From NCBI GenBank assembly GCA_022361535.1, contig JAKSAU010001205.1:1-19113 (forward strand): DNA of 19,113 bases, read 5' to 3'. Below, in pieces: positions 7,353-14,521 of the stretch. Numbering within the stretch: position 1 is the stretch's first letter; the number at the start of each line of letters is the position of its first letter. The stretch comes from Desulfobacterales bacterium. Its GTDB lineage: Bacteria; Desulfobacterota; Desulfobacteria; Desulfobacterales; Desulfobacteraceae. Both the position numbers and the translations under genes were made by a program. A model generated the notes under the pieces. The model had not been told where the DNA came from and ran no database searches. It saw only the letters and a program-made list of their open reading frames with translations.

Positions 7353-10300
7353 TAGTTATACCTCTCAAATAAACCATCAAGTTTAGCCAGTATCTGGTCG
7401 TCTTCATAGGCCAGCAACTGGATGGCCTTGGCCGGACATTCGGCAACGCATGTGCCGCAGCCGTGGCATTTGGCCGGATCAATTTCCGAGTACCGGTCTG
7501 CATTAATAAAGGGCACGTCAAATGGACAGGCTCTGACACAGATCAGACAGGTTGCACATTTTTTGGATTCTACCCTGGCCACTGCTGCACCAAGATCGAT
7601 TTCCTTTTTAGCCAGCATGGTCCGGGCACGGCCAGCAACAGCCATGGCCTGGGTCACGCTCTCCCTGATCACTTTGGGAGAATGGGCTGTACCTGCCAGG
7701 AAAAAGCCTCTTAATGCCATATCCACGGGTCTCAGTTTTACATGGTCTTCCAGGAAATAGCCGTCTTCGGTTCTGGGCAAATGGAACATGATGGCCAGAT
7801 CCTCAGTGGTTTCATCATCGGCAACAAGACCTGTACTCAATGCCACGCAGTCTGCCTCGATGTCGATGTCCTGTCCCAGGATAAAATCATGAGCCCTGAC
7901 AATTGTTTTGCCCTCTTCTTCACGGACAACCGGGCGATGATCCAGATCAAATCTAATAAACTTGACGCCTTTGTCTCTGGCTTCCCTATAATAATCTTCC
8001 TGGAATCCGTAAGTCCTGATGTCCCTGTAAAGAACAAAAACCTGGATATCAGGATTGATTTCAAGAAGTCTCAATGCATTTTTCATGGCTGCCTGGCAGC
8101 AGATCCGGGAGCAATTGGGATTTTCTTTTTCCCTGGAGCCCACACATTGAACCATCACCACCTGTTCCATGGCTTTGATTTTTTCTTCGTCATTTTCAAG
8201 GAGCGCATCCAGATCCAACTGGGTCATGACGCCCTTCATGGAGTCAAGGCCGTATTGAGCCGGACGGTTGGGCAATGCACCTGTAGCAAGTATAGTAACA
8301 CCATGGTCAATCTGCATGTAGTTCATGCGCAAGCCGGTCTGAATACCGGTTTTAAAAAGCCCTGGCATACCGTCATGGTCTACGATGATGGACCGGGTCA
8401 TGACCCTGATATTGTCGTGGGCAGTGACTTTTGCAACAAGATCCTGAACAAACGCACCAACATCGTCACCTTCGATTGTTTTAGAAATAGATTGAGCCAA
8501 GCCGCCAAGAGCAGGTGCACGCTCAACAAGGTAGGTGAAGATTCCCTGATCTGCCAACTTGAGTGCCGACGTCATACCTGTAACGCCACCGCCGACTACA
8601 AGAGCGTTCTGGCTCATGGGCAGGGTATTGTCGGTAAGGGGTTTTGCCATACGTACCCCTGAAATACCGATCTGCATCAGCTTGAAGGCCTTATCAAGGG
8701 CATCTTCGGGAGCTGTAATATGCGCCCAGGTATTCTGGTCTCTTAAGTTTACAATTTCAACCAGGTAACGGTTCAACCCGACCCTGCGAAGCAGATCCTG
8801 GAACTTGGTTTCATGGGTACGCGGAGAACAGCCGCCGATGACTACGCGGTTGATGTTGTTCTCTTTGATCATGTTTTCGATATTGGTCATGGACTCGGCT
8901 GAACAGCCGTATCCGACAGCTTCTGCCATAACAACATCAGGATTGGTTTTGGCATGTTCCAATACTTTTTGTACATCCACAATACCGCCGATTTCATACC
9001 CGCAGTCACAGACAAACACACCAATTCTTGGCTCTTCACCAGTTACGTCACGTTCGGGCGGGAATTCAAATTCATTGACCTGGTCTGCAGGCAGCGCTGG
9101 CACATCAGCGCCTGCCATGGAAGCTGCAGCAGATGCCTGAACCATGGTTTCAGGTATATCTTTTGGGCTTTCATACACACCACAAACATACACCCCGTCC
9201 CTGGTCGTTTTTACCGGGTTGAAATTATCGGTTTTTGCAAAGTTGTGAACATTGAGATCAATACCAAGTTTTCCAGCCAGGTCAACAGTTGTTTCAGACG
9301 GTCTGAAACCTGTCGAGAGAACAACCATATCGAACTCTTCAATTTCCTGGGCAGACGTATCTTCCAAAGCATAAGATATGGACAGATTTTTAGTCTCAGC
9401 CACTTCCACAATACTGTGGGGGCGAGAGCGAACCATACGCACGCCGTAATCTTCTCTGGCACGGTTGTAGTATTGTTCATAATCCTTGCCATGGGTCCGC
9501 ATGTCCATAAAGAAAATAGTGGTTTCGATATCTTCGCCAAACCGTTCCTTGGTAACCATGGCCTCTTTTAAGGCATACATACAGCAAACGCCGGAACAAT
9601 ACGGTACATCGGCTCTGTTAATACCGCGAGACCCCACACACTGGATCCAGGCAACTTTTTTAGGACGCTTTTTATCTGATTTTCTTAAAAGGCTTCCCTC
9701 AAACGGACCGGAGGCGGACATGATGCGTTCATATTCAAGCCCAGTAACTACGTTGTCAAATTTACCGCCGCCAAAATTGTCCAGAACTTCCGGATTAAAC
9801 AGTTCGGCACCAACACTTAAAACGACTGATCCGATATTTATGGAGATTTCTTCGGGCTTGTCATCAGGGACAATAGCGTTAGCTTTACAAACCGACTTAA
9901 GCGCTTCTACATCCTCAATCTTATCCATATCAATGGAAAAAGCATAAGGTGTCGCCTGGGGATACCGCATACAGGTCGGCGCTCTTGGGTCCAGTCCCGG
10001 GGTGAAACGGACAGCTTCCGGAAACTTTTTAAGGCATTCGCCGCAACCGGTACATTTATCAATATCAATATACCTTGGCGCTGTTTTCAAGGTGGCAGTA
10101 AAATCTCCTGCCTCACCGGACAAACCTTCAAGGACAGTCATTGGGCTGACCTGAAGGAACTGCTCACGGGCAGACGCGGACAAAAAGGGAGATACTGTAC
10201 ATAAATCACAGTTATTTGTGGGGAACGTGCGGTCAAGCTGTGTCATTAATCCGCCAATGGCATAGTCGGAATCTATGAGCAAGACCTCTTTGCGAGACTC

Positions 10301-10399
10301 GGCCAAATCCAACGCAGCTCGGATTCCGCCGACACCGCCGCCAATGACGAGCACACGTTTTTCGCCTGACGATTGATCGTCTTGTTTAATTTTTTGCAT
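7352..10399 (-). CDS. hdrA: Double-length HdrA-like flavin/iron-sulfur protein
   Basis: 1015 residues, well over the ~650 of methanogen HdrA, because two HdrA-like units are joined. Unit 1 (1-455): FAD fold GGGVGGIRAA (20-29), a ferredoxin-like insert near 116-171, CVGSR at 254-258 and a CSGVCC site. Unit 2 (456-1015) looks complete: N-terminal cluster cysteines C464/C466 (VCDCGY), C499 and C524, second FAD fold near 603, a second CVGSR with CSRICC, and two 4Fe-4S motifs at the C-terminus (C948, C951, C954, C958; C978, C981, C984, C988). In unit 1 the motif CTGCGECLKKFP has Phe126 where the fourth cysteine should be. HdrA is the flavin-based electron-bifurcating subunit in related complexes; here it would link MvhD with MetVF. 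The ATG has AAGG seven bases upstream. No HdrB/HdrC is encoded nearby. Confidence 0.92.
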   Translation of the reverse strand: MQKIKQDDQSSGEKRVLVIGGGVGGIRAALDLAESRKEVLLIDSDYAIGGLMTQLDRTFPTNNCDLCTVSPFLSASAREQFLQVSPMTVLEGLSGEAGDFTATLKTAPRYIDIDKCTGCGECLKKFPEAVRFTPGLDPRAPTCMRYPQATPYAFSIDMDKIEDVEALKSVCKANAIVPDDKPEEISINIGSVVLSVGAELFNPEVLDNFGGGKFDNVVTGLEYERIMSASGPFEGSLLRKSDKKRPKKVAWIQCVGSRGINRADVPYCSGVCCMYALKEAMVTKERFGEDIETTIFFMDMRTHGKDYEQYYNRAREDYGVRMVRSRPHSIVEVAETKNLSISYALEDTSAQEIEEFDMVVLSTGFRPSETTVDLAGKLGIDLNVHNFAKTDNFNPVKTTRDGVYVCGVYESPKDIPETMVQASAAASMAGADVPALPADQVNEFEFPPERDVTGEEPRIGVFVCDCGYEIGGIVDVQKVLEHAKTNPDVVMAEAVGYGCSAESMTNIENMIKENNINRVVIGGCSPRTHETKFQDLLRRVGLNRYLVEIVNLRDQNTWAHITAPEDALDKAFKLMQIGISGVRMAKPLTDNTLPMSQNALVVGGGVTGMTSALKLADQGIFTYLVERAPALGGLAQSISKTIEGDDVGAFVQDLVAKVTAHDNIRVMTRSIIVDHDGMPGLFKTGIQTGLRMNYMQIDHGVTILATGALPNRPAQYGLDSMKGVMTQLDLDALLENDEEKIKAMEQVVMVQCVGSREKENPNCSRICCQAAMKNALRLLEINPDIQVFVLYRDIRTYGFQEDYYREARDKGVKFIRFDLDHRPVVREEEGKTIVRAHDFILGQDIDIEADCVALSTGLVADDETTEDLAIMFHLPRTEDGYFLEDHVKLRPVDMALRGFFLAGTAHSPKVIRESVTQAMAVAGRARTMLAKKEIDLGAAVARVESKKCATCLICVRACPFDVPFINADRYSEIDPAKCHGCGTCVAECPAKAIQLLAYEDDQILAKLDGLFERYN

Positions 10400-10442
10400 G
10401 TGTAACCTTAACGTTTATCAGTTTTTATCCATGGATATCCAT

Positions 10443-10465
10443 TGCCTGTACTTCTGTAACAGGCA
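10443..10465 (-). other. Hairpin in the gap between the metF paralog and hdrA
   Basis: TGCCTGT (10443-10449) and ACAGGCA (10459-10465) pair around a nine-base loop; a 12-base palindrome TATCCATGGATA lies just beyond at 10426-10437. The 92-base gap has no T-tract, so this is unlikely to be a terminator. It may be an mRNA processing or spacing element inside one operon. Confidence 0.4.
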
Positions 10466-10491
10466 GAGGCGGGCAACGGATGTATTATTCC

Positions 10492-11364
10492 CTAAAGATC
10501 TGCGCTGTCTAAAATGGCGGGCAGCCTATCTTCCCAACCTAAAGCGGATATTTTGACCCCCTGGGACACTTCTTTAAGCGCACGGATCATTTCTCCTGCG
10601 ATTGACAGGCACTCGGCCTCTCTATCGCTGGACTTGCGAATCCGTCTAATAACATCCTCAGACAGGCGGGAATTCGGATCATTGATCGAGATGTACCTGG
10701 CCATGCCCACATTTTTCAGCAGAAAAACAGATGCAATAACCGGTACATTGAGGGATGAAAAAGCAGTGATGATTTTGGAATAAAACGCAGTATCAAATAC
10801 TGGAGGCAGCAAAATAAAACCGGCGCCGGCCTCTACTTTTTTTCGTGTGGCCTCGACTTCCTTTTCAAGCTGTGCTTCGTCTGCAACACAAGCAGCAGTG
10901 CATCCACAGGCCAAATTGGGGATACCTTTAAGATCAAAACCTGCCAAATCCTTTCCCTTGGCAAGGGAACCGATCATGGACAGGATTGCAGCTTCATCAA
11001 GATCGTCCACAACCGTTGCTTCAGGATGATCACCGTTGATCATTTCTTCACCCTGAACCACCAAAAAATTATGGATGCCTAAAACATGGGCTGCCAAAAG
11101 ATCGCCCTGCAAGGCCATTCGGTTGCGGTCTCTGCCGTAAACGTGGATCATGGGATCGATACCCTGCTGCTGCATTAATGAACCGCAAGCCAGCGCACTC
11201 ATCTGCATCACACCGGTATCCATATCCGGTATAACAACGGCATCAATTCTTGATTTAAGATGTCTGGCGTGGGTAATGAGGTCTGATATATCGATCCCTT
11301 TAGGAGGATTCATTTCAGCTAAAACAGCAAAATCCCCTGAGGAAAGTTTTTCTTGAAAACTCAT
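10492..11364 (-). CDS. MetF-like paralog with substituted active-site residues
   Basis: 290 residues of the MetF fold, related to the metF gene of the same module (shared GRDRNRMALQGDLLAAHVLG stretch, NPP near the start, GDHP, NVGMARY, and a WEDRLPAIL-type C-terminus). Aligned by eye, E17 keeps the catalytic Glu position, but the Asp equivalent to E. coli Asp120 is E106 (VVQGEEM) and the Gln equivalent to Gln183 is P187 (FILLPPVF). A cysteine group absent from MetF is present at C153, C155 and C159 (LACGCTAAC). It may therefore bind a different substrate or be a structural/regulatory subunit. I chose ATG 11364 because AAAGGGA lies about ten bases upstream; an in-frame TTG at 11370 is the alternative. 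It is first in the module, 92 bases before hdrA, and ends in UAG. Fold confident, function unknown. Confidence 0.8.
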   Translation of the reverse strand: MSFQEKLSSGDFAVLAEMNPPKGIDISDLITHARHLKSRIDAVVIPDMDTGVMQMSALACGSLMQQQGIDPMIHVYGRDRNRMALQGDLLAAHVLGIHNFLVVQGEEMINGDHPEATVVDDLDEAAILSMIGSLAKGKDLAGFDLKGIPNLACGCTAACVADEAQLEKEVEATRKKVEAGAGFILLPPVFDTAFYSKIITAFSSLNVPVIASVFLLKNVGMARYISINDPNSRLSEDVIRRIRKSSDREAECLSIAGEMIRALKEVSQGVKISALGWEDRLPAILDSADL

Positions 11365-11388
11365 AGTCAATATCCCTTTTAATCATTT

Positions 11389-11414
11389 GCTGCTCGGGTC
11401 TGGCGTCGAGCAGC
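11389..11414 (-). promoter_or_regulatory. Leader hairpin upstream of the metF-like paralog
   Basis: GCTGCTCG (11389-11396) and CGAGCAGC (11407-11414) are perfect 8-base GC-rich arms around a ten-base loop, in the 5' leader 25 bases before the start codon. There is no T-tract, so it is not an ordinary terminator. It sits close enough to the Shine-Dalgarno to affect translation. Other short pairings lie upstream (CCC-AAA-GGG near 11429), so the leader may fold further. Confidence 0.45.
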
Positions 11415-11479
11415 CGAATTAAAGTACCCTTTGGGCACTGTGCAACTGCCATTTACCAATAGGTTGTCCAACGGCAGCT

Positions 11480-11508
11480 TTTATAGCAGATATTATGCCA
11501 CATGTAAA
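11480..11508 (-). promoter_or_regulatory. Sigma70-type promoter for the metF-like/hdrA/mvhD/metVF module
   Basis: On the minus strand TTTACA (11503-11508) and TATAAA (11480-11485) are separated by exactly 17 bases; each hexamer matches consensus at 5 of 6. The predicted start point is near 11473, giving a leader of about 110 bases. The -35 overlaps the 11506-11527 palindrome, which suits repression. Confidence 0.65.
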
Positions 11509-11527
11509 ATGAATACTTATTCATTTT
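11506..11527. promoter_or_regulatory. Operator-like palindrome, copy 1 (core TGAATACTTATTCA)
   Basis: A perfect inverted repeat with 10-base arms and a two-base centre, overlapping the -35 of the module promoter. The form (short A/T-rich arms meeting nearly at the centre) is typical of TetR-family operators. A second copy lies 174 bases away. No TetR-family gene is in the window, so the regulator is unknown. Confidence 0.6.
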
Positions 11528-11682
11528 GAAAACCACTGTTTTGGCTTGTTTATCTTACAGTGAGAAGGGATTTGACCAAAAAGAGTTAAGACTTTTTCAA
11601 TATTTACTTTTTAAGATTTTCAAAATTTGAATTTTTCCAAATTAAGACTAAATTTCATTCAGCAAATATCTATAAATTAAAA

Positions 11683-11698
11683 ATGAATACAAATTCAT
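11683..11698. promoter_or_regulatory. Operator-like palindrome, copy 2 (core TGAATACAAATTCA)
   Basis: The core differs from copy 1 at two of 14 positions (TGAATACAAATTCA against TGAATACTTATTCA); arms ATGAAT and ATTCAT surround a four-base centre. It overlaps the stop codon of the small membrane protein gene at 11695. Paired with copy 1 it could allow looping or co-operative binding upstream of the module promoter. Confidence 0.45.
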
Positions 11699-12030
11699 AT
11701 CGCAGAGTAGCTATATAGAGGGCCTAAGGAGCCGGATACCGGTTTTCTTCGTACTATTTTAGGTACTGTTTTAACCCTTCGAATGGATTTAGGTTTTATG
11801 GTTTCGCCCTCTCCTAAGGCCGGCAATATCCTTCCCAACCATATGCTGGCACCTAAAAACAAAATAGCACCTGTAACATTCAGGTAAGGCATTAGAGGAC
11901 CATCACTTCCTGCCAGCAGAAGTCCTGCCACCCAAATAAAAACCGGTAAAATCAATTTAACTTTATTTAAAGAGGGTTTAACAGGGGTATAATTAACGGA
12001 TATGCCTTTTGAATAAATAGGATTTTGCAT
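11695..12030 (-). CDS. Small membrane protein of unknown function
   Basis: 111 residues. Two hydrophobic segments at about 24-40 (VKLILPVFIWVAGLLLA) and 50-66 (LNVTGAILFLGASIWLG) predict a two-pass inner-membrane protein, with a basic C-terminal tail (KPKSIRRVKTVPKIVRRK) likely in the cytoplasm. No family is recognised. The start ATG at 12030 has a good GGGAGA about seven bases upstream. A TATAAT at 12056-12061 on the minus strand could be its -10, though no good -35 is seen; otherwise it is read through from the repressor gene 68 bases upstream. Its 3' end overlaps the second TGAATA palindrome. Existence is supported by the ribosome site and the membrane pattern; function is unknown. Confidence 0.65.
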   Translation of the reverse strand: MQNPIYSKGISVNYTPVKPSLNKVKLILPVFIWVAGLLLAGSDGPLMPYLNVTGAILFLGASIWLGRILPALGEGETIKPKSIRRVKTVPKIVRRKPVSGSLGPLYSYSAI

Positions 12031-12098
12031 GTTTTTTCTCCCTATAGTTGCTCAAATTATATTCTGTTGAAAAAAGTAAACACTAAAACCAAAAAAAT

Positions 12099-12761
12099 TT
12101 ACCTGTATTCTCTACAACTCCAGATCACCCGGCCTAATACCCTTACTTTATCCAGAGAGTGAGCATCCAGAAAAATCGGTTGAAAATCCTTATTATCACT
12201 ACATAACACAAGCGAATCAGGATGTTTTTCAAGCCGTTTTACAAGTATGGTATCATCCACACCCACAGCATAAATGGCACCTGCCATAATCCGTGTTTGG
12301 GACTGGTCGATCAAGACCGTATCCCCTTCGCGAATAAGGGGTTCCATACTCTGCCCAAAGACTTCCATGGCTACCATGGAAGCGGCAGATCCTTTACGGG
12401 AAAGCCATGCAGACGGAAAAGACAAATAATCGGATACTTCCTGGTCACATTCAAAGGAACCGGTTCCGGCAGACAGGCGGGCAGCCACCTTGGGTATTTG
12501 TTTGAACTCGTGCTCTTGTTCCGGACCACTTTCTGCCTGTCCGTAAAATACAGGTCCTTTTCCGGTATCAACCCATTCCGGATTTACCCTGAACCGCCTG
12601 AACAACTTTACGATCCAGTTGTCCGGTATACGGTTTTTGTTCCTGGCATGGGTAATACCGGACCGGTTTATACCCAGTTCCTTTGCAAGTTCGGCCTGAG
12701 AAGAAATGCCTGTGGCCTCCATGAGCCTTGCCAATAATATGTCTACCTTGTTTTCTGCCAT
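12099..12761 (-). CDS. CI/S24-type transcriptional repressor (HTH plus LexA-like peptidase)
   Basis: 220 residues. The N-terminal domain (about 5-70) is a phage CI-type helix-turn-helix (SQAELAKELGINRSGITHAR) ending in the typical WVDTGKGP motif. The C-terminal domain is an S24 peptidase: Ala98-Gly99 is a likely self-cleavage site (RLSAGTG), S138 (FGQSMEP) the nucleophile and K175 (ILVKRL) the general base. Proteins with this make-up repress until RecA-type or other signals trigger self-cleavage. No phage genes are near, so it seems to be a chromosomal regulator. The start ATG has a strong GAGGAG site. Three ACATGT-centred palindromes lie in the gap between it and the divergent sensor kinase; it probably controls itself and that kinase. 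Domain assignment is secure; the targets are inferred. Confidence 0.9.
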   Translation of the reverse strand: MAENKVDILLARLMEATGISSQAELAKELGINRSGITHARNKNRIPDNWIVKLFRRFRVNPEWVDTGKGPVFYGQAESGPEQEHEFKQIPKVAARLSAGTGSFECDQEVSDYLSFPSAWLSRKGSAASMVAMEVFGQSMEPLIREGDTVLIDQSQTRIMAGAIYAVGVDDTILVKRLEKHPDSLVLCSDNKDFQPIFLDAHSLDKVRVLGRVIWSCREYR

Positions 12762-12795
12762 TTAATTTTCTCCTCTTTGTTCTGTTTTTTGACAT

Positions 12796-12820
12796 ACATG
12801 TTTAAAAAATGCAACATGTT
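12796..12820. promoter_or_regulatory. Paired ACATGT palindromes upstream of the CI/S24 repressor gene
   Basis: ACATGTTT at 12796-12803 and AACATGTT at 12813-12820 are centred 18 bases apart, 35-60 bases upstream of the repressor start, where they would cover its promoter. A third copy is near the divergent kinase. They are likely autoregulatory operators. Confidence 0.55.
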
Positions 12821-12904
12821 TTTATATTTTTTCGGCATATTTCCTGCTTTTACCTTTTACCGGTGATTTTTAGGTGACTTTTATGAGTTTTCTAAAATCC
12901 TCAT

Positions 12905-12914
12905 AAACATGTTT
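12905..12914. promoter_or_regulatory. Third ACATGT palindrome (AAACATGTTT) ahead of the sensor kinase
   Basis: A ten-base perfect palindrome 34-43 bases upstream of the kinase ATG and eleven bases before a TATAAT at 12925-12930. Its placement would let the CI/S24 repressor block the kinase promoter. If that TATAAT is the -10, the transcript would start at or just past the AAAGGA, leaving almost no leader, so the true promoter is uncertain. Confidence 0.5.
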
Positions 12915-12947
12915 TTTTAGTTGTTATAATAAAGGATTTTTTCGGAT

Positions 12948-14483
12948 ATGAAACCATACGTACACATGATCAATGCATGGGACAATGCAATTTACGATGT
13001 TAAAAAATCAAAATTTTTCGACCGTCTTAACTTCATATCCATGAACCGGGACAGCGATTATGATCTGTCAACGCTGTCCCAGGACAGTGATATCGCTGTC
13101 GTGTTTATTGACGACCACAAGGAAGGATGCCTTAAAAAAGTCGCAAAGATTGCCAAGAACATGATTAACCTTGAAATCATTGCTGCTGTAGACATCGGTC
13201 AGTCTGATACTGGTATACAGGCATTACAGAGCGGGGCTTCTGATTTCATGATCCTTCCCACAACCGCAAATACATTTGATTTCTATATTAACCGCGCCTT
13301 AGAACGAACGTATCTTCACCGGCACATCTGTTTTAATGAAAGCTGTTACAAAAGCCGGTTTGCTCACTCCCAGAGGAATTACCAACAATTGTTCAATGAG
13401 GTGCCTTGTTTTGTCTTTGTCCAGGATGGAGACTACCATATTTCAGATGCAAACCGTAAGTTTGAAGAATACTTCGGCCACCAGATCGGAGAATACTGCT
13501 TTGGCATCCTGAAAAACAGGGACGAGCCTTGCCGGGAATGCCCTGTTAGAAAAACAATCAAGGATGGCACCAACCAGAGTTCAGAAATGGAAATTATCTC
13601 TTCAGATGGTGTCAAGCATGTGGTGCTATGTTACACAGCCCCCTTGCGTGATGCTACCGGTAAGGTAACCCAGGCACTGGTCGTATTGATGGATATTACT
13701 GAGGCCAGGCTTCTTGAAGACCATTTAACATCACTGGGGTTTATGATCGGATCAATTTCACATGGTATCAAAGGGCTTTTGACCAACCTGGACGGCGGAC
13801 TATATCTAATGGAAACCGGTTTTAATACCCATCGCATGGAAAAAGTCAAAGATGGGTTTGATATGATACGGGATATGACGTCCAGAATCAAAAAATTGGT
13901 TTTGGACATCCTTTATTATACCAAAACCCGCACCCTGGAATGGGAACCGGTTTCCAGCAATGCTTTTATGGAGGAAACCTTTGGCCTTGTTGCCATGAAA
14001 GCCCAGAAAAACAGCATAGTAATGGATCTCAAGTTTGAAAGCTTGACAGATGATGATACGTTTGAAATTGATAAGGGCAGTCTTCAGACTGCCCTGGTAA
14101 ACATATTGGAGAACGGGATTGAAGCCTGTATAGATGACAAACAAGCCAAGGATAAAGACCACACCATATCCTTTCAGGCCCGGGTAGACAAAGAAAAGGT
14201 CTTATTCAAGATCCAGGATAACGGCCAGGGAATGGATAAAGCGACCTTGAAAAATATTTTTACTATCTTTTTCTCTTCTAAAGGGAACAAGGGTACGGGT
14301 TTAGGGCTATTTATAGCCAATAAGGTAATCGGCCAGCACCGTGGAGAAATAAAAGTAGTGTCAACCAAAAACAAAGGCACCAAATTTATTATTAAAATTC
14401 CAAGGACAGCTCCCATTGCTGCCAGGCATTTAAGAGGGATACCAGCTGAAGCAAAAATGGCCGGAGAAGAAATAAGAGACTAA
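12948..14483 (+). CDS. Sensor histidine kinase with pseudo-receiver and cysteine-rich PAS
   Basis: 511 residues, cytoplasmic. Residues 1-120 have the size and strand pattern of a receiver (VVFIDDHKEG at the phospho-acceptor strand, D55/D56), but the N-terminal acidic pair is missing, the Thr position is D82 and the Lys-Pro is replaced (MILPTT), so it is probably not phosphorylated. A PAS domain (about 145-250) carries C184, C195 and C198 (YCFGILKNRDEPCRECPV), matching the cysteine pattern of the kinase at 2245-3822. The H box is unusual: H272 in SISHGIKGLLTN, with Gly where Glu normally follows. The ATPase domain is complete (NILENGIEAC, DNGQGMD, GTGLGLFIA). It is divergent from the CI/S24 repressor, with AAAGGA eleven bases upstream of the ATG. 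The following gene starts 38 bases on. Kinase identity is secure; its partner is unknown. Confidence 0.9.
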   Translation: MKPYVHMINAWDNAIYDVKKSKFFDRLNFISMNRDSDYDLSTLSQDSDIAVVFIDDHKEGCLKKVAKIAKNMINLEIIAAVDIGQSDTGIQALQSGASDFMILPTTANTFDFYINRALERTYLHRHICFNESCYKSRFAHSQRNYQQLFNEVPCFVFVQDGDYHISDANRKFEEYFGHQIGEYCFGILKNRDEPCRECPVRKTIKDGTNQSSEMEIISSDGVKHVVLCYTAPLRDATGKVTQALVVLMDITEARLLEDHLTSLGFMIGSISHGIKGLLTNLDGGLYLMETGFNTHRMEKVKDGFDMIRDMTSRIKKLVLDILYYTKTRTLEWEPVSSNAFMEETFGLVAMKAQKNSIVMDLKFESLTDDDTFEIDKGSLQTALVNILENGIEACIDDKQAKDKDHTISFQARVDKEKVLFKIQDNGQGMDKATLKNIFTIFFSSKGNKGTGLGLFIANKVIGQHRGEIKVVSTKNKGTKFIIKIPRTAPIAARHLRGIPAEAKMAGEEIRD

Positions 14484-14521
14484 GTTATAGCGTTTACTGT
14501 TTGAAGAGTGAATATCGGGCA

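Larger units (their letters stand above)
11371..11694 (-). other. 324-base control region upstream of the metF/hdrA/metVF module
   Basis: No gene fits here. On the minus strand it holds, in order, a very AT-rich stretch (about 11580-11690), a TGAATA palindrome overlapping a -35/-10 promoter, and a transcribed leader of about 110 bases with a strong hairpin near its 3' end. The palindromes, promoter and hairpin are listed separately. No recognised riboswitch class was identified by eye. Confidence 0.6.

Noticed and set aside
7742..8662. A 306-codon plus-strand open frame inside hdrA
   Set aside because: It is antisense to conserved hdrA codons, has no recognisable domain and no ribosome site; it is a by-product of the coding bias of hdrA.
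10400..10491. Functional pyrrolysine readthrough of the metF-like paralog
   Set aside because: The protein already ends at the normal family position, and the 27-residue extension has no recognisable character; kept only as a stop-codon usage note.
12362..12382. Perfect inverted repeat CTTCCATGG-CTA-CCATGGAAG
   Set aside because: It lies within the repressor coding sequence and encodes conserved-looking residues (SMVAMEV), so the symmetry is probably coincidental.
12222..12737. A 171-codon plus-strand open frame opposite the CI/S24 repressor
   Set aside because: The repressor on the minus strand has clear domains and a strong Shine-Dalgarno; the antisense frame has neither.
12099..12761. 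Prophage remnant suggested by the CI-like repressor
   Set aside because: No integrase, structural or replication phage genes and no attachment repeats are nearby; S24 repressors are also common chromosomal regulators.
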